64,000 nt of DNA from Pelagibacterium lentulum (lineage in GTDB: Bacteria > Pseudomonadota > Alphaproteobacteria > Rhizobiales > Devosiaceae): contig NZ_RZMW01000041.1 in the NCBI RefSeq assembly GCF_003992625.1, positions 179,276 through 243,275 on the forward strand, in the 5' to 3' direction. The notes beneath the pieces were generated by a model. That model was not told where the DNA came from and did not search any database. It was given only the letters and a program-made list of their open reading frames with translations. Below, in pieces: positions 44,173-53,385 of the stretch. Numbering within the stretch: the stretch's first letter is position 1; each line of letters opens with the position of its first letter. The position numbers and the translations under genes were made by a program.

Positions 44173-46019
44173 TCTACAACCCCGCTGCCGCCAATCCGCT
44201 CAACGGCAATCCGTTGCGCAGCCGTGAGGACGTGGCCAAGTCCCTTTGCGATCTGTTCGATCCCTTGCTGCCCTATTTTTCTCAAGGCGGTGCCCGCGTG
44301 CGCCTGAGTGGCACAGCGGCTCATTTCGACCGCATAGCCGCCGATGTGGAGGGCTTTGCACGTCCACTCTGGGGCCTTGTGCCCTTTGCAGCAGGCGGTG
44401 GCCAATTCGATCACTGGAAGATGTACCGCGAAGGGCTTGCCAATGGCATGGACCCCGAGCATCCCGAATATTGGGGGCAGGTGAGTTGGATCGATCAGCG
44501 TATGGTCGAAATGGCGGCTATCGGCTTTGCGCTGCGGCTGATCCCGGATCTGATTTTCCACCCGCTGGATCAGCGCGCCAAGGACAACATCGTCGCCTAC
44601 CTCACCCATATCCGCAAATATGATTTCGCCGACAACAACTGGAAGTTCTTTCGTATTCTTATCGATCTCGGACTTGAAGAGATCGGTGCGGATGTCGATC
44701 GCAGCTATACCGATCGCTATCTCGAAGAACTCGATACATTTTACCTTGGCGATGGCTGGTATCGCGATGGCAATGTGCCACGCGTCGATCACTATATCCC
44801 CTTTGCGATGCACTTTTATGGGCTGATTTATGCGACCCTGAAACGCGGTGACGATGCGCGGCGAGAGCGCTATCGCGAGCGCGCTGCCGCTTTTGCGAAA
44901 GATATCCGCCATTGGTTCGATGCAGATGGCGGCACGCTCGCTTTTGGCCGCAGCCTCACCTATCGTTTCGCGTGTGGCGGGTTTTGGGGTGCGCTCGCCT
45001 TTGCCGATCTTGAGGCGCTGCCATGGCCGGAAATCAAAGGTCAGTTCATGCGCCATCTGCGCTGGTGGTCCGATAAACCCATTGCCGAGCGCGATGGCGT
45101 CCTGTCCATCGGGTATGGCTATCCCAATCTCTTTATGAGCGAGAGTTATAATTCCGCCGGGTCGCCTTATTGGGCACTGAAGGCCTTCCTGCCACTTGCG
45201 CTTGGCGCCGATCACCCTTTTTGGCAGGCCGAAGAATCCGATGCGTTTGTTCCCAATGAGCCGGTGACATTGCCCCATCCGGGCATGATCATGATGCACA
45301 CGCCGGGCAATGTGGTTGCGCTGTCTTCGGGTCAACAAAACCACCAGATGCGCTTTGGCGCGGAAAAATACGCCAAGTTCGCCTATGGCTCCCGCTATGC
45401 CTTTTCCGTCGAAGCCGAAGAGCGCATTTTCCAGCTTGCGACGTTTGACGGCATGATCGGGTTGTCGGACGATGGGCGGCACTACCGCATCCGCGAGGAT
45501 AATGAGGAAGTGCTGATTGCTCAGGCGGGCATTTATGCTCGCTGGAAGCCATGGACCGATGTAACGGTGGAAACCTTTCTTGTTCCGGCCTCCCCATGGC
45601 ATCTGCGGATCCATCGCATAACGACGCCCCGACGGCTTGAAACGATTGAGGGCGGTTTTGCGGTAGAACGCGCCGACCTCAATGCGGACAGTGTGGAGGA
45701 AGATGTGGGCATGGCATCGGTGCATACATCGACCGATTTTACCACCATTGTTGATCGTTCGTCCGATGTAAGCCGTCAAGGCAGAGCGCACCGCGCCCTT
45801 CCCAATACTCACCTGATCTGGGCCAAGACGCTCGTGCCCCAACTCATGGGCACAATAGAACCCGGCACGACCGTTCTGGCCTCGGCTATCATGGCCCAAC
45901 CGACCGATAGTGGCGATCCCTCCTCGGCACCGGCCATGCCAGACCTTCAAGCTCTGGAGAGAACCATTCGGCAGAACGGCGTTTCCGCAAGTCCCATGGG
46001 CATGGTGAAACGTCCATGA
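44169..46019 (+). CDS. DUF2264 protein (probable alpha/alpha-toroid glycan enzyme)
   Basis: The 616-residue protein matches DUF2264. The N-terminal pattern is DPLLPYFSQGGARVRLSGTAA, then FDRIAADVEGFARPLWGLVP and the helical-barrel motif NNWKFFRILIDLGLEEIG. The family is related to heparinase-type toroids and occurs in glycan clusters, but its reaction is not established. No signal peptide is present, so it is cytosolic. ATG 44169 overlaps the last ABC gene by 4 bp, and its stop overlaps the next gene by 4 bp. A 645-codon frame on the opposite strand over this region is a shadow. Confidence 0.88.
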   Translation: MIYNPAAANPLNGNPLRSREDVAKSLCDLFDPLLPYFSQGGARVRLSGTAAHFDRIAADVEGFARPLWGLVPFAAGGGQFDHWKMYREGLANGMDPEHPEYWGQVSWIDQRMVEMAAIGFALRLIPDLIFHPLDQRAKDNIVAYLTHIRKYDFADNNWKFFRILIDLGLEEIGADVDRSYTDRYLEELDTFYLGDGWYRDGNVPRVDHYIPFAMHFYGLIYATLKRGDDARRERYRERAAAFAKDIRHWFDADGGTLAFGRSLTYRFACGGFWGALAFADLEALPWPEIKGQFMRHLRWWSDKPIAERDGVLSIGYGYPNLFMSESYNSAGSPYWALKAFLPLALGADHPFWQAEESDAFVPNEPVTLPHPGMIMMHTPGNVVALSSGQQNHQMRFGAEKYAKFAYGSRYAFSVEAEERIFQLATFDGMIGLSDDGRHYRIREDNEEVLIAQAGIYARWKPWTDVTVETFLVPASPWHLRIHRITTPRRLETIEGGFAVERADLNADSVEEDVGMASVHTSTDFTTIVDRSSDVSRQGRAHRALPNTHLIWAKTLVPQLMGTIEPGTTVLASAIMAQPTDSGDPSSAPAMPDLQALERTIRQNGVSASPMGMVKRP

Positions 46020-47026
46020 GAAAGCCACGCCTCACTCTTGCCATGGCGGCTGACAGAACGCTTCATGTTCTACCGCCGCCCCTGATCGCGCGCCTTGCCA
46101 AGTCCTGCGATATCCTCGATCCAACCCCGATTGAAGATTTCTCGACACCAGAAGCGCGGCAGAGCCTGGCCACAACCGAAATCCTGCTGACGGGCTGGGG
46201 ATGTCCGCATATCGACACCAATGTTCTTGCGGATGCGCCCAATCTGGCGCTTATTGCCCATGCGGCTGGCACGGTGAAATATTTCCTCGTTCCAGAGGTT
46301 TATGAGCGCGGTATCGTTGTAACTCACGCCGCTGCTGCCAATGCGATTCCGGTTGCCGAATATACGCTTGCTGCAATCATTTTCTCCAACAAGAACATAT
46401 TCAGGTTGCGCGATCTGTACCGTAGAGACCGCACGCGGGCTTCTTCCTATCGAGAGATGGATGCGCCCATCGGCAATTTTGACCGCACGATCGGTATTGT
46501 CGGTGCGTCGCGCATCGGCCGCCTGGTCGTCGATCTGCTCACGCCCTTCGATTATGACATTCTGCTCTATGACCCTTACGTGCCGCCAACCGACCCCATT
46601 CTCGAAAAGGTCCGCCTCGCGACCCTGGACGATCTAATGGCACAAAGCGATGTCGTCTCGATCCACGCGCCGTCGCTGTCCTCGACACGGCATATGATCG
46701 GTAAACCTGAACTGGCCCGCATGAAAACCGGTGCTACCCTCATCAACACCGCGCGCGGCGCGCTTGTCGATGAAACCGCACTGCTCGACCAATTGCGGAC
46801 TGGCCGCATCAATGCGGTAATCGATGTTACCGATCCCGAAATACCAGCGCCCAGTTCAGATTTTTTCACGCTCCCCAATGTTTTTCTGACACCTCATGCC
46901 GCTGGTGCCGTAGGCACAGAACGACAACGCCTGGGTCTATTGGCTGTTGAGGAAATCGAGCGCTTTGTTGCCGGTCAACCTTTACGGCATGCCATCATTC
47001 CAGAAGCCTTGGAGCGACTCGCATGA
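46016..47026 (+). CDS. D-isomer-specific 2-hydroxyacid dehydrogenase
   Basis: This 336-residue NAD(P)-dependent enzyme has the Rossmann motif [18 protein letters not shown] (about 160-177), the catalytic Arg in [11 protein letters not shown] (about 242-252), acid residues in [15 protein letters not shown] and the catalytic His in LTPHAAGA (about 293-300). It reduces a 2-keto acid or oxidises a D-2-hydroxy acid. In this cluster a sugar-acid step is plausible. It overlaps both neighbours by 4 bp. Confidence 0.92.
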   Translation: MRKPRLTLAMAADRTLHVLPPPLIARLAKSCDILDPTPIEDFSTPEARQSLATTEILLTGWGCPHIDTNVLADAPNLALIAHAAGTVKYFLVPEVYERGIVVTHAAAANAIPVAEYTLAAIIFSNKNIFRLRDLYRRDRTRASSYREMDAPIGNFDRTIGIVGASRIGRLVVDLLTPFDYDILLYDPYVPPTDPILEKVRLATLDDLMAQSDVVSIHAPSLSSTRHMIGKPELARMKTGATLINTARGALVDETALLDQLRTGRINAVIDVTDPEIPAPSSDFFTLPNVFLTPHAAGAVGTERQRLGLLAVEEIERFVAGQPLRHAIIPEALERLA

Positions 47027-48690
47027 ATGCCCCCTTTGATCAATCGTTGTCCGAGATCGAAAAACAATACGAATTCGCGCGTTTACAGTACTTGACCTGG
47101 GATCGCACGCCCGCCGATATCGATGGCCCACAGCAACGCGCGCTAAAGGCTGTGCTTGAACGCCGGTCCGGCGCGCAATTTGCAAAAACCGCCTATGTTG
47201 CCCAGGAAGCGCGTGTCTTTACCGAACGCCTTGTGATGGGTGAAGATACGTGGATTGCAGGACACGCATTGCTGCGCGGTGATGTCGTTTTGGGCGATAA
47301 TACCACCGTCAATCCCTATGTCTGTATTTCCGGGCGTGTGCATTGTGGCTCGGGCGTACGCATCGCCTCACACGCTTCTCTTGTGGGCTTCAACCACGGT
47401 TTCGACGATCCAGACATGCCAATCTACAAACAAAAGCATGAACGGCTGGGCATCGATATCGGCGATGATGTCTGGATCGGCGCCAATGCGGTTATCGTTG
47501 ATGGTGTGCGGATCGGGTCAGGCGCCGTGATCGCCGCCGGCGCAGTGGTTACGCGCAATGTACCGGACAAGGCCATAGTGGCCGGTGTTCCCGCCAAGGT
47601 CGTACGCAAGCGCGGACAACGCAACGCGATCCAGACGTCAACGTATGGGCGAGCCGAAATCGCCTTTGCAAAACTCGGGAAATCGGCTGCGGACCAATGG
47701 TCCGAGATTCTTGAGAATAATTTCGAGAATGGCGCATTTATCTCGCCTGAGTCCGATGGCATCAAGCGCCCTTCAATCCGGCATTTATGCGATGCCATAG
47801 AGATTGCGTCAGCCTTTGGCGCCGCGCCGCATTGCATCGACACGCAAGAAGCGATTTCACGTCTTTTGGCTGTGCAGGATGAGCAGACCGGGCTTTTTCC
47901 CGATCCGTTCCGCCCGCGCCCCGACGCCTCCGCCATGCGACACGACGGCCTTGCGCTCTATAATGTCCTGGCTGTCGGCTATGCCCTTGAATGCCTGAAT
48001 GCCGCGCCACGCTATCGCATTGAGGCAATTGAAACGCTGTCGACCGCCGAACTCTGCGCCTGGCTCGATGCGCTTCCCTGGGTCTCTCAGGCCTGGAGCG
48101 CAGGCGCCACTGTCGATGCCATTGGCACGGCGCTCTATTTCAATGCCCGCTACTTTGACAGCGGAACCCATCTTGAAACAATGCTCGGCTGGCTTCATAC
48201 CCACTGCAACCCGAATACCGGACTTTGGGGAGCGCCGAGCCAGCACGGCGACTATCTGCAGCCAGTGAATGGATTTTACAGACTAAGTCGCGGCACCTAT
48301 GCCCAGTTCGGCTTGCCGCTTCCTTATCCCAAGGCTGCAATCGATACAGTTTTGGCACATTATGACCGCCATGACGGCTTCAAGGGGCCGACGCATACGG
48401 CCTGTAACCTTCTCGATGTTGTTCATCCCCTATGGCTGGCCCGTAAGCAGACCGCCTATCGCCATAGCGATATCGCCAAAGTTGCTGAGAACATTATTCT
48501 GAAGGCGGCACCGACCTGGGAGACAGGCAAGGGGTTTGCTTTCGCCTCCAAGCAGCCGGCGAGCCTGCAGGGGACAGAAATGTGGCTGTCGATACTCTAT
48601 CTTTGTGCCGACATTCTGGGCTTTGCAGATGGCGCAACCTTTGAACCCAAAGGCGTTCATCGCCTGCCTCCCGCATTGGCGATGCAATGA
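47023..48690 (+). CDS. Fusion of hexapeptide-repeat acyltransferase and a helical (toroid-like) domain
   Basis: The protein is 555 residues. The N-terminal half (about 60-200) is a left-handed beta-helix of hexapeptide repeats ([67 protein letters not shown]). FNHGFDDP supplies the catalytic His expected from LacA-like O-acetyltransferases. From about 225 to 555 the sequence is helical with glycan-enzyme-like pieces ([53 protein letters not shown]). I know no standard family with this join. It overlaps both neighbours by 4 bp. Catalysis by the second domain is unknown. Confidence 0.85.
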   Translation: MNAPFDQSLSEIEKQYEFARLQYLTWDRTPADIDGPQQRALKAVLERRSGAQFAKTAYVAQEARVFTERLVMGEDTWIAGHALLRGDVVLGDNTTVNPYVCISGRVHCGSGVRIASHASLVGFNHGFDDPDMPIYKQKHERLGIDIGDDVWIGANAVIVDGVRIGSGAVIAAGAVVTRNVPDKAIVAGVPAKVVRKRGQRNAIQTSTYGRAEIAFAKLGKSAADQWSEILENNFENGAFISPESDGIKRPSIRHLCDAIEIASAFGAAPHCIDTQEAISRLLAVQDEQTGLFPDPFRPRPDASAMRHDGLALYNVLAVGYALECLNAAPRYRIEAIETLSTAELCAWLDALPWVSQAWSAGATVDAIGTALYFNARYFDSGTHLETMLGWLHTHCNPNTGLWGAPSQHGDYLQPVNGFYRLSRGTYAQFGLPLPYPKAAIDTVLAHYDRHDGFKGPTHTACNLLDVVHPLWLARKQTAYRHSDIAKVAENIILKAAPTWETGKGFAFASKQPASLQGTEMWLSILYLCADILGFADGATFEPKGVHRLPPALAMQ

Positions 48691-49337
48691 CACGGACAGC
48701 ACTGATCGTTTACGGGGGGCTAGAGTTGCATCAGCCTCAGTTGGGCGCGGCCCGTACCCGCGACATTCTCGAAGCCAATGGCTTTCGCGTCACGATGACT
48801 CCCGATTACGATGCGCTGGGCGATGAAACAGTCCGCTCTACCGATCTTGTCGTGCCGGTCATTACAGGCGGCCAGATTGACTCCGAACGCCTCAACATTC
48901 TTGTCGATGCCGTCGCCGCGGGTACTGGCCTTGCCGGATTTCATCATTGCATGGCAACGAGCTTTCGCGAGTATGTTGCCTTCCGCTATATGGCCGGGTG
49001 TACCTGGGTTGCCCATCCGGGAAACATCATCAAATATCGTGTCGACATTTCCGCGCCCGATGATCCGATTATGGAAGGGATTACATCGTTCGAACATACG
49101 TCCGAGCAATACTACCTCCATTACGATCCGGCTGTTGAGGTATTGGCCACAACAACCTTTTCCGGCGACATCCATCCCTGGCGCAAGAACATTGTTATGC
49201 CGGTTGTCTATAAGACATATTACGATCGCGGACGGGTATTTTACTCGTCGCTAGGGCATACCGCAGATGAACTGGATATTCCCAATATCCGCACCATCTG
49301 GGAGAGGGGCTTGCTCTGGGCGGCGCGTGCCGCGTGA
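48687..49337 (+). CDS. ThuA-like protein
   Basis: This 216-residue class I glutamine-amidotransferase-like protein belongs to the ThuA group: [16 protein letters not shown] at the start, [33 protein letters not shown] and the end pattern [16 protein letters not shown]. ThuA was first described in rhizobial trehalose use and recurs in sugar-oxidation clusters with dehydrogenases; its activity is uncertain. It is the last gene of the operon and ends before a strong terminator. Confidence 0.88.
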   Translation: MTRTALIVYGGLELHQPQLGAARTRDILEANGFRVTMTPDYDALGDETVRSTDLVVPVITGGQIDSERLNILVDAVAAGTGLAGFHHCMATSFREYVAFRYMAGCTWVAHPGNIIKYRVDISAPDDPIMEGITSFEHTSEQYYLHYDPAVEVLATTTFSGDIHPWRKNIVMPVVYKTYYDRGRVFYSSLGHTADELDIPNIRTIWERGLLWAARAA

Positions 49338-49361
49338 GCAACCGAGGACATCCGCAAACAA

Positions 49362-49401
49362 AAAAGACCACGCAGAGACCGGTGTGTCCGCGTGGTCTTT
49401 T
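49362..49401. terminator. Bidirectional terminator between thuA-like and dapA-like genes
   Basis: AAAAGACCACGC (49362-49373) pairs perfectly with GCGTGGTCTTTT (49390-49401) across a 16-nt loop. A-tracts and T-tracts flank both sides, so it can stop transcription from either direction of this convergent gene pair. Confidence 0.85.
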
Positions 49402-49435
49402 GCGCTCGTTCGCAGGCGAGACGCGAACTGCCTGA

Positions 49436-50380
49436 TTACAAACCGTTCTGCTGGGACCAATCGGCGTACCAGGTATCAAACAGCTTGAGCTGGCTTTCCG
49501 CATAGGCACGCTGGCTTGCCGAAAGCTCATCGGTTTCGTTGAAATGCAGCGCGTATTCAGAATTGCCTTTGAGCACCATGAGATACTTGTAGTAGAGAAC
49601 GAGATCCGGGCCTTCATCGAAGGTTGAAAGGACGCGCAGCGCAGCTTCAAGCTCAAGAGCCTGGCGGCGGGCCGCCGCATCGCCATTCGCCGCTGCCTGG
49701 CTTAGCGCGCACAGTTTCAACACCTCTGCGGGGAGAACGTTGCCGATGCCGGTAATGGCGCCGGTTGCACCGCAATTGACAAAGCCGTGGAATACGGTGG
49801 TGTCCACACCGATCATCAAGGAGACGGCATCGTCCTGACTGGTGATGTGTTCTGCCGCGTAGGTCAGGGAATCGACACCGCCGAATTCCTTGAAGCCGAT
49901 AAGATTGGAATGTTCGGCGCGCAGCGCAAAGAACAAGTCGGCGCGCGTCGCAAAGCCGTAATAGGGGCTATTGTAAATGACGGCAGGCAGATCGGGTGCG
50001 GCTGAAAGAATTGCCTTGAAATGATGGCGCTGGGCAGTCAGCGAAGGGCCGCGCGACAACACACGCGGAATGACCATAAGACCCTTGGCGCCAACTTTTT
50101 GCGCATGAGCAGCGTGCGCGGCAGCAATCTTTGTGTTGACCGCGCCTGTCCCGGCAATCACGGGTATTCCTGCCTTAACCAGGCGTTCGACACCTTCCAT
50201 GCGCTCTGCATCAGTCAGAAGCGGCCAATCGCCCATTGAACCGCAATAAACGACAGCGGACATGCCTGCCGCAATCAGTTCTTCCCCCTTGCGCACCAAT
50301 GCGTCGAAATCGGGCGTCCGATCCGCCTTGCACGGCGTCATGAGGGCCGGAATGCAGCCCGAGAAAATGCCGCTGTTCAT
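49436..50380 (-). CDS. DapA/NanA-family lyase-aldolase, substrate unknown
   Basis: This 314-residue TIM-barrel class I aldolase has the Schiff-base Lys in GFKEFGG (about 181-187) and the catalytic Tyr in VIYNSPYYG (about 155-163). It also has the carboxylate loop YCGSMGDWP (about 45-53), where true DHDPS has GTTGE. The altered loop suggests it is not a lysine-biosynthesis enzyme but a catabolic lyase or dehydratase. Its partners are an FCD regulator and a TRAP transporter for organic acids. It is convergent with the ThuA gene. Confidence 0.9.
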   Translation of the reverse strand: MNSGIFSGCIPALMTPCKADRTPDFDALVRKGEELIAAGMSAVVYCGSMGDWPLLTDAERMEGVERLVKAGIPVIAGTGAVNTKIAAAHAAHAQKVGAKGLMVIPRVLSRGPSLTAQRHHFKAILSAAPDLPAVIYNSPYYGFATRADLFFALRAEHSNLIGFKEFGGVDSLTYAAEHITSQDDAVSLMIGVDTTVFHGFVNCGATGAITGIGNVLPAEVLKLCALSQAAANGDAAARRQALELEAALRVLSTFDEGPDLVLYYKYLMVLKGNSEYALHFNETDELSASQRAYAESQLKLFDTWYADWSQQNGL

Positions 50381-50472
50381 TATGATCTCCTGAAAATCAA
50401 ATTAGCTCCCTGTCTGCGATCATCTAAGAAGATCGCACGGATTTGGCAGCATAATAATCGTTGTATTTTTTT

Positions 50473-50480
50473 TGTCGACA
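50473..50480. promoter_or_regulatory. Candidate GntR site before the dapA-like gene
   Basis: TGTCGACA (50473-50480) within TTTGTCGACATAA is the same core as the 16-bp palindrome at 51340. It lies about 93 bp before the dapA-like start, between that gene and the end of the regulator gene. Confidence 0.5.
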
Positions 50481-50538
50481 TAAATTTTCGCAAAATTCTG
50501 CATTGCGTCCTGCCAGTGCTCGAGACATGTGGCGGAGC

Positions 50539-51261
50539 TTATATCGCCATGCTGAAATTGGTCTTCGGGTCCGCGATCACAAAGGCCTGGATTTGCCGCA
50601 CGATCTGCTCGGCATGACGGCCTGCAAGCTGGTCCGCCAAGGCGACGTCGCGATCCGAAATTGCCGCAATCATGTCCTCGTGCTCGGTAACATATTGCAC
50701 CGGCAACTCATCGTTGAAGGACGAATAATAGAGACGCAGGATGCGTCGGCCCTCATCAAGAAGCTGGGTGAACAGCTCCGTATAATAGCGATTTCGCCCG
50801 GCTTTGGCGATCTCGACGTGAAAATTGCGATTTGCCGCAATCATTGTCAGCACGTCCCGTGCGTTAACCGCTGTAGCGAACTCTTTCTGCAAGCTCCAGA
50901 TCCGCTCGAGATCTGCGGGGTCGTGGTTTGCCGCCGCCAACCGGGTCGTCACCCGATACATGAGCGACAAGGCATCGAAAAACTGAGGCAGTCCAAGAAA
51001 ATCGATATGTGAGACAATTGTTGCGCGGTTGGGCAGAGTTTCAATGAGGCCATCCGAAGCAAGGCGCACAAGTGCCTCACGGATCGGTGTGCGCGACAAT
51101 GAAAAACGCTCCGAAAGCTGAACTTCGTCGATCGGACTGCCCGGCGCCAGCTTGAGTTCGATGATCTCGTTCCGCAGCGTTTCATAGACATGACCGACGC
51201 CGGCACCGCGCCGATGCGCCTTGCCGTTTTCCACGTTCGCTTTGACGCGCTGCTTGCTCAT
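50539..51261 (-). CDS. GntR-family regulator with FCD domain
   Basis: From ATG 51261 the product is 240 residues. The winged helix has LAPGSPIDEVQLSERFSLSR and TPIREALVRLASDGLIE (about 40-70). The FCD ligand domain (about 90-225) shows Asp/His metal-site residues (ANRNFHVEIAKAGRN; EHEDMIAAI; AGRHAEQIVRQI). The longer frame to 51489 crosses the operator and promoter region and is unlikely. It lies between the dapA-like gene and the TRAP operon and probably controls both through TGTCGACA sites. Confidence 0.9.
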   Translation of the reverse strand: MSKQRVKANVENGKAHRRGAGVGHVYETLRNEIIELKLAPGSPIDEVQLSERFSLSRTPIREALVRLASDGLIETLPNRATIVSHIDFLGLPQFFDALSLMYRVTTRLAAANHDPADLERIWSLQKEFATAVNARDVLTMIAANRNFHVEIAKAGRNRYYTELFTQLLDEGRRILRLYYSSFNDELPVQYVTEHEDMIAAISDRDVALADQLAGRHAEQIVRQIQAFVIADPKTNFSMAI

Positions 51262-51339
51262 GTTTCCGTGCGCTCCTGACATGCAATCTATTTCATAACC
51301 AAATGGCACCATTTTGGGAATTTGCATAATTCGGTATTT

Positions 51340-51355
51340 TTCTTGTCGACAAGAA
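51340..51355. promoter_or_regulatory. Perfect 16-bp palindrome in the gntR-TRAP control region
   Basis: TTCTTGTCGACAAGAA (51340-51355) is a perfect palindrome in the divergent region between the regulator and the TRAP genes. Its TGTCGACA core recurs before the dapA-like gene. It is the best candidate for the FCD-type GntR operator. Confidence 0.65.
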
Positions 51356-51474
51356 GAATGCAAGTTGCTACGACTCACCTTTGGAGGCGGCTGGCTGGCC
51401 AAATCTGGCTCCGCACTGACAGGAACCCTTTCGTGCGTCCGAGCGAATGGACGATTGAAAGCAGGAGGACCGGC

Positions 51475-52077
51475 ATGGGTTTGGCACATGCAAAAGAACC
51501 GCTGCCCGCACGAATATGGGTCGGCTTCTCCAACGGCCTGCTCTTTGTTGAATTGCGGATTGCCGCCCTGCTGCTTGCTGGCCTTGCCGTCATCATCCTG
51601 ACCAATGTTGTAACCCGCTATGCCGGCTCCCCGATCTATTGGATCGATGAGCTTGCGGTTTTCACCATGGTTTGGCTGGCCTTTATCGGAACCTCAGCAA
51701 TGTCCCGGCTCCGGCTCGATTTTGCGGTGACTTTTCTCGCCGATATCGCACCAAAACGCCTCGGGCCGCTCATCCGGGCCGGTTCGATTGTTTTAATCAT
51801 CGTCTTTGGGCTGGCTCTGGCGTGGATGTCATGGATCATGCTCGATCCGGTCGGCATCGCGTCCGCGGGCTTTGACGCACGCGCCTTCGCCGGGCAGACG
51901 TTCAACTTTCTTTATACCGAATTCACCCAAACGCTGGTTTGGCCACGTTGGGCAGTGATGCTGGTTATCCCGCTGTTTTCGGTCTGTCTTGTCATTCACG
52001 GACTTGCCAACCTTCTCGAAGAGGCCGGGCTTGTCGAGCGCAAGGTTCGGTCCGGATTTGAAGAGGAGGCGGTCTGA
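51475..52077 (+). CDS. TRAP transporter small permease (DctQ)
   Basis: From ATG 51475 (AGGAGG 6 bp upstream) the product is 200 residues with four hydrophobic helices in the DctQ pattern (VELRIAALLLAGLAVIILTNVV; YWIDELAVFTMVWLAFIG; GPLIRAGSIVLIIVFGLALAW; VMLVIPLFSVCLVIHGLANL). A longer frame from 51322 is not needed. The stop overlaps the DctM start (TGATG). Confidence 0.9.
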   Translation: MGLAHAKEPLPARIWVGFSNGLLFVELRIAALLLAGLAVIILTNVVTRYAGSPIYWIDELAVFTMVWLAFIGTSAMSRLRLDFAVTFLADIAPKRLGPLIRAGSIVLIIVFGLALAWMSWIMLDPVGIASAGFDARAFAGQTFNFLYTEFTQTLVWPRWAVMLVIPLFSVCLVIHGLANLLEEAGLVERKVRSGFEEEAV

Positions 52078-53342
52078 TGTGGACCGGTGCAGCATTTCTG
52101 ACAGCAATGCTGGTGGGTGCGCCCATCGGCATCTGCCTGTGTCTGGCAGCAATTCTCTTTCTTTATCTGGACGGCAATACACTGCTTTACGCGTCCATGC
52201 CGACCCAGCTTTTCGATAGCGCCGGCAATTACGGCCTTATTGCCATCCCGCTTTTCATCCTTATCGGCGATATCATGAACGCGGGCGGCATCACCGGGCG
52301 CATTGTGCAGATGGCTTTGGCCTTTATCGGCACACTGCGGGGCGGGCTGGCCTATGTGAACCTTGTTGCCAATATGTTTGTCGCCTCGATCATGGGCTCG
52401 GCCTCGTCCCAGGTTGCGGTTATGTCGCGCGTCATGGTTCCGGAAATGGAGCGCCAGGGGTATCGCCGCGATTTCGCCGCCGGACTGACGGTTTACTCCG
52501 GCATTCTCGGACCGATCATTCCCCCATCGATCATGTTTGTCGTCTATAGCGTGCTGGCCCAGATTTCGGTCGGCAATATGCTGTTATCCGGGCTTATCCC
52601 AGGGCTGATGCTGGCGGGGTCGTTTCTCGGACTGATCGCGATTCTTGGGCTTTTCTATCCCTACCCGGTCAATGAACGCCAACCCTGGCCGGTGCGCTTG
52701 AAGGCAATTATCGATGGGTTGCCCACACTGCTTATTCCCCTCGTTATCGTCGGCTCGATCATGGGCGGCTTTGCCAATCCCACCGAAGCGGCAGCGGTCG
52801 GCGTCGTTGCTGCGCTCCTGATCGGCTGGCTTTGGATCGGGGATCTCAAACTTAGCGCAATGCCGCGCCTTCTGATGCGGGCAGCAGGCTATTCGGCGAT
52901 CATCCTCTTTCTTGTGGCAGCGGCCGGCGTGTTTTCCTGGGTCCTGACCTATGGGCGCGTGCCCCAGCAGGTTGCCGCCTGGATTCAGACCGTCGCGCAG
53001 GATCCGATTACCTTCATGCTGCTGGTCAATCTGATCCTGCTATTTATCGGAACGGTAATCGACGGCGCTCCGGCGCTCATTATGACCGTGCCCATCCTGC
53101 TGCCCATCGCAACCGAGGTTTACGGCATCGATCCATTTCATTTCGGGGTCGTTGTCGTCATCAACCTGGTTCTGGGTTTCATGACGCCGCCGGTGGGACT
53201 TTGCCTTTATGTCGCTTCGGCCGTTACCGGGGTGAAACCGTCACGGCTATTCGTTGTGACCTTGCCGTTCTTTCTGGCAACGGCGGCCATCCTCGTCATT
53301 CTCTCGATCTTCCCGTTCTTCTCCACGGTGCTTTCCCGCTAG
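52077..53342 (+). CDS. TRAP transporter large permease (DctM)
   Basis: This 421-residue protein has about twelve hydrophobic segments and the DctM landmarks: LIAIPLFILIGDIMNAGGIT, MFVASIMGSASSQVAVMSRV and YSGILGPIIPPSIMFVVYSV. It is the sodium-coupled translocator of the system. ATG 52077 overlaps the DctQ stop. The binding-protein gene follows after 43 bp. Confidence 0.93.
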   Translation: MWTGAAFLTAMLVGAPIGICLCLAAILFLYLDGNTLLYASMPTQLFDSAGNYGLIAIPLFILIGDIMNAGGITGRIVQMALAFIGTLRGGLAYVNLVANMFVASIMGSASSQVAVMSRVMVPEMERQGYRRDFAAGLTVYSGILGPIIPPSIMFVVYSVLAQISVGNMLLSGLIPGLMLAGSFLGLIAILGLFYPYPVNERQPWPVRLKAIIDGLPTLLIPLVIVGSIMGGFANPTEAAAVGVVAALLIGWLWIGDLKLSAMPRLLMRAAGYSAIILFLVAAAGVFSWVLTYGRVPQQVAAWIQTVAQDPITFMLLVNLILLFIGTVIDGAPALIMTVPILLPIATEVYGIDPFHFGVVVVINLVLGFMTPPVGLCLYVASAVTGVKPSRLFVVTLPFFLATAAILVILSIFPFFSTVLSR

Positions 53343-53385
53343 GCGCCTGTTCATCCGCAAACCATAAAGCAAAGGGATCATCACT

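Noticed and set aside
44091-46028. 645-codon minus-strand frame
   Set aside because: It is antisense to the DUF2264 gene; no ribosome site or family motif.
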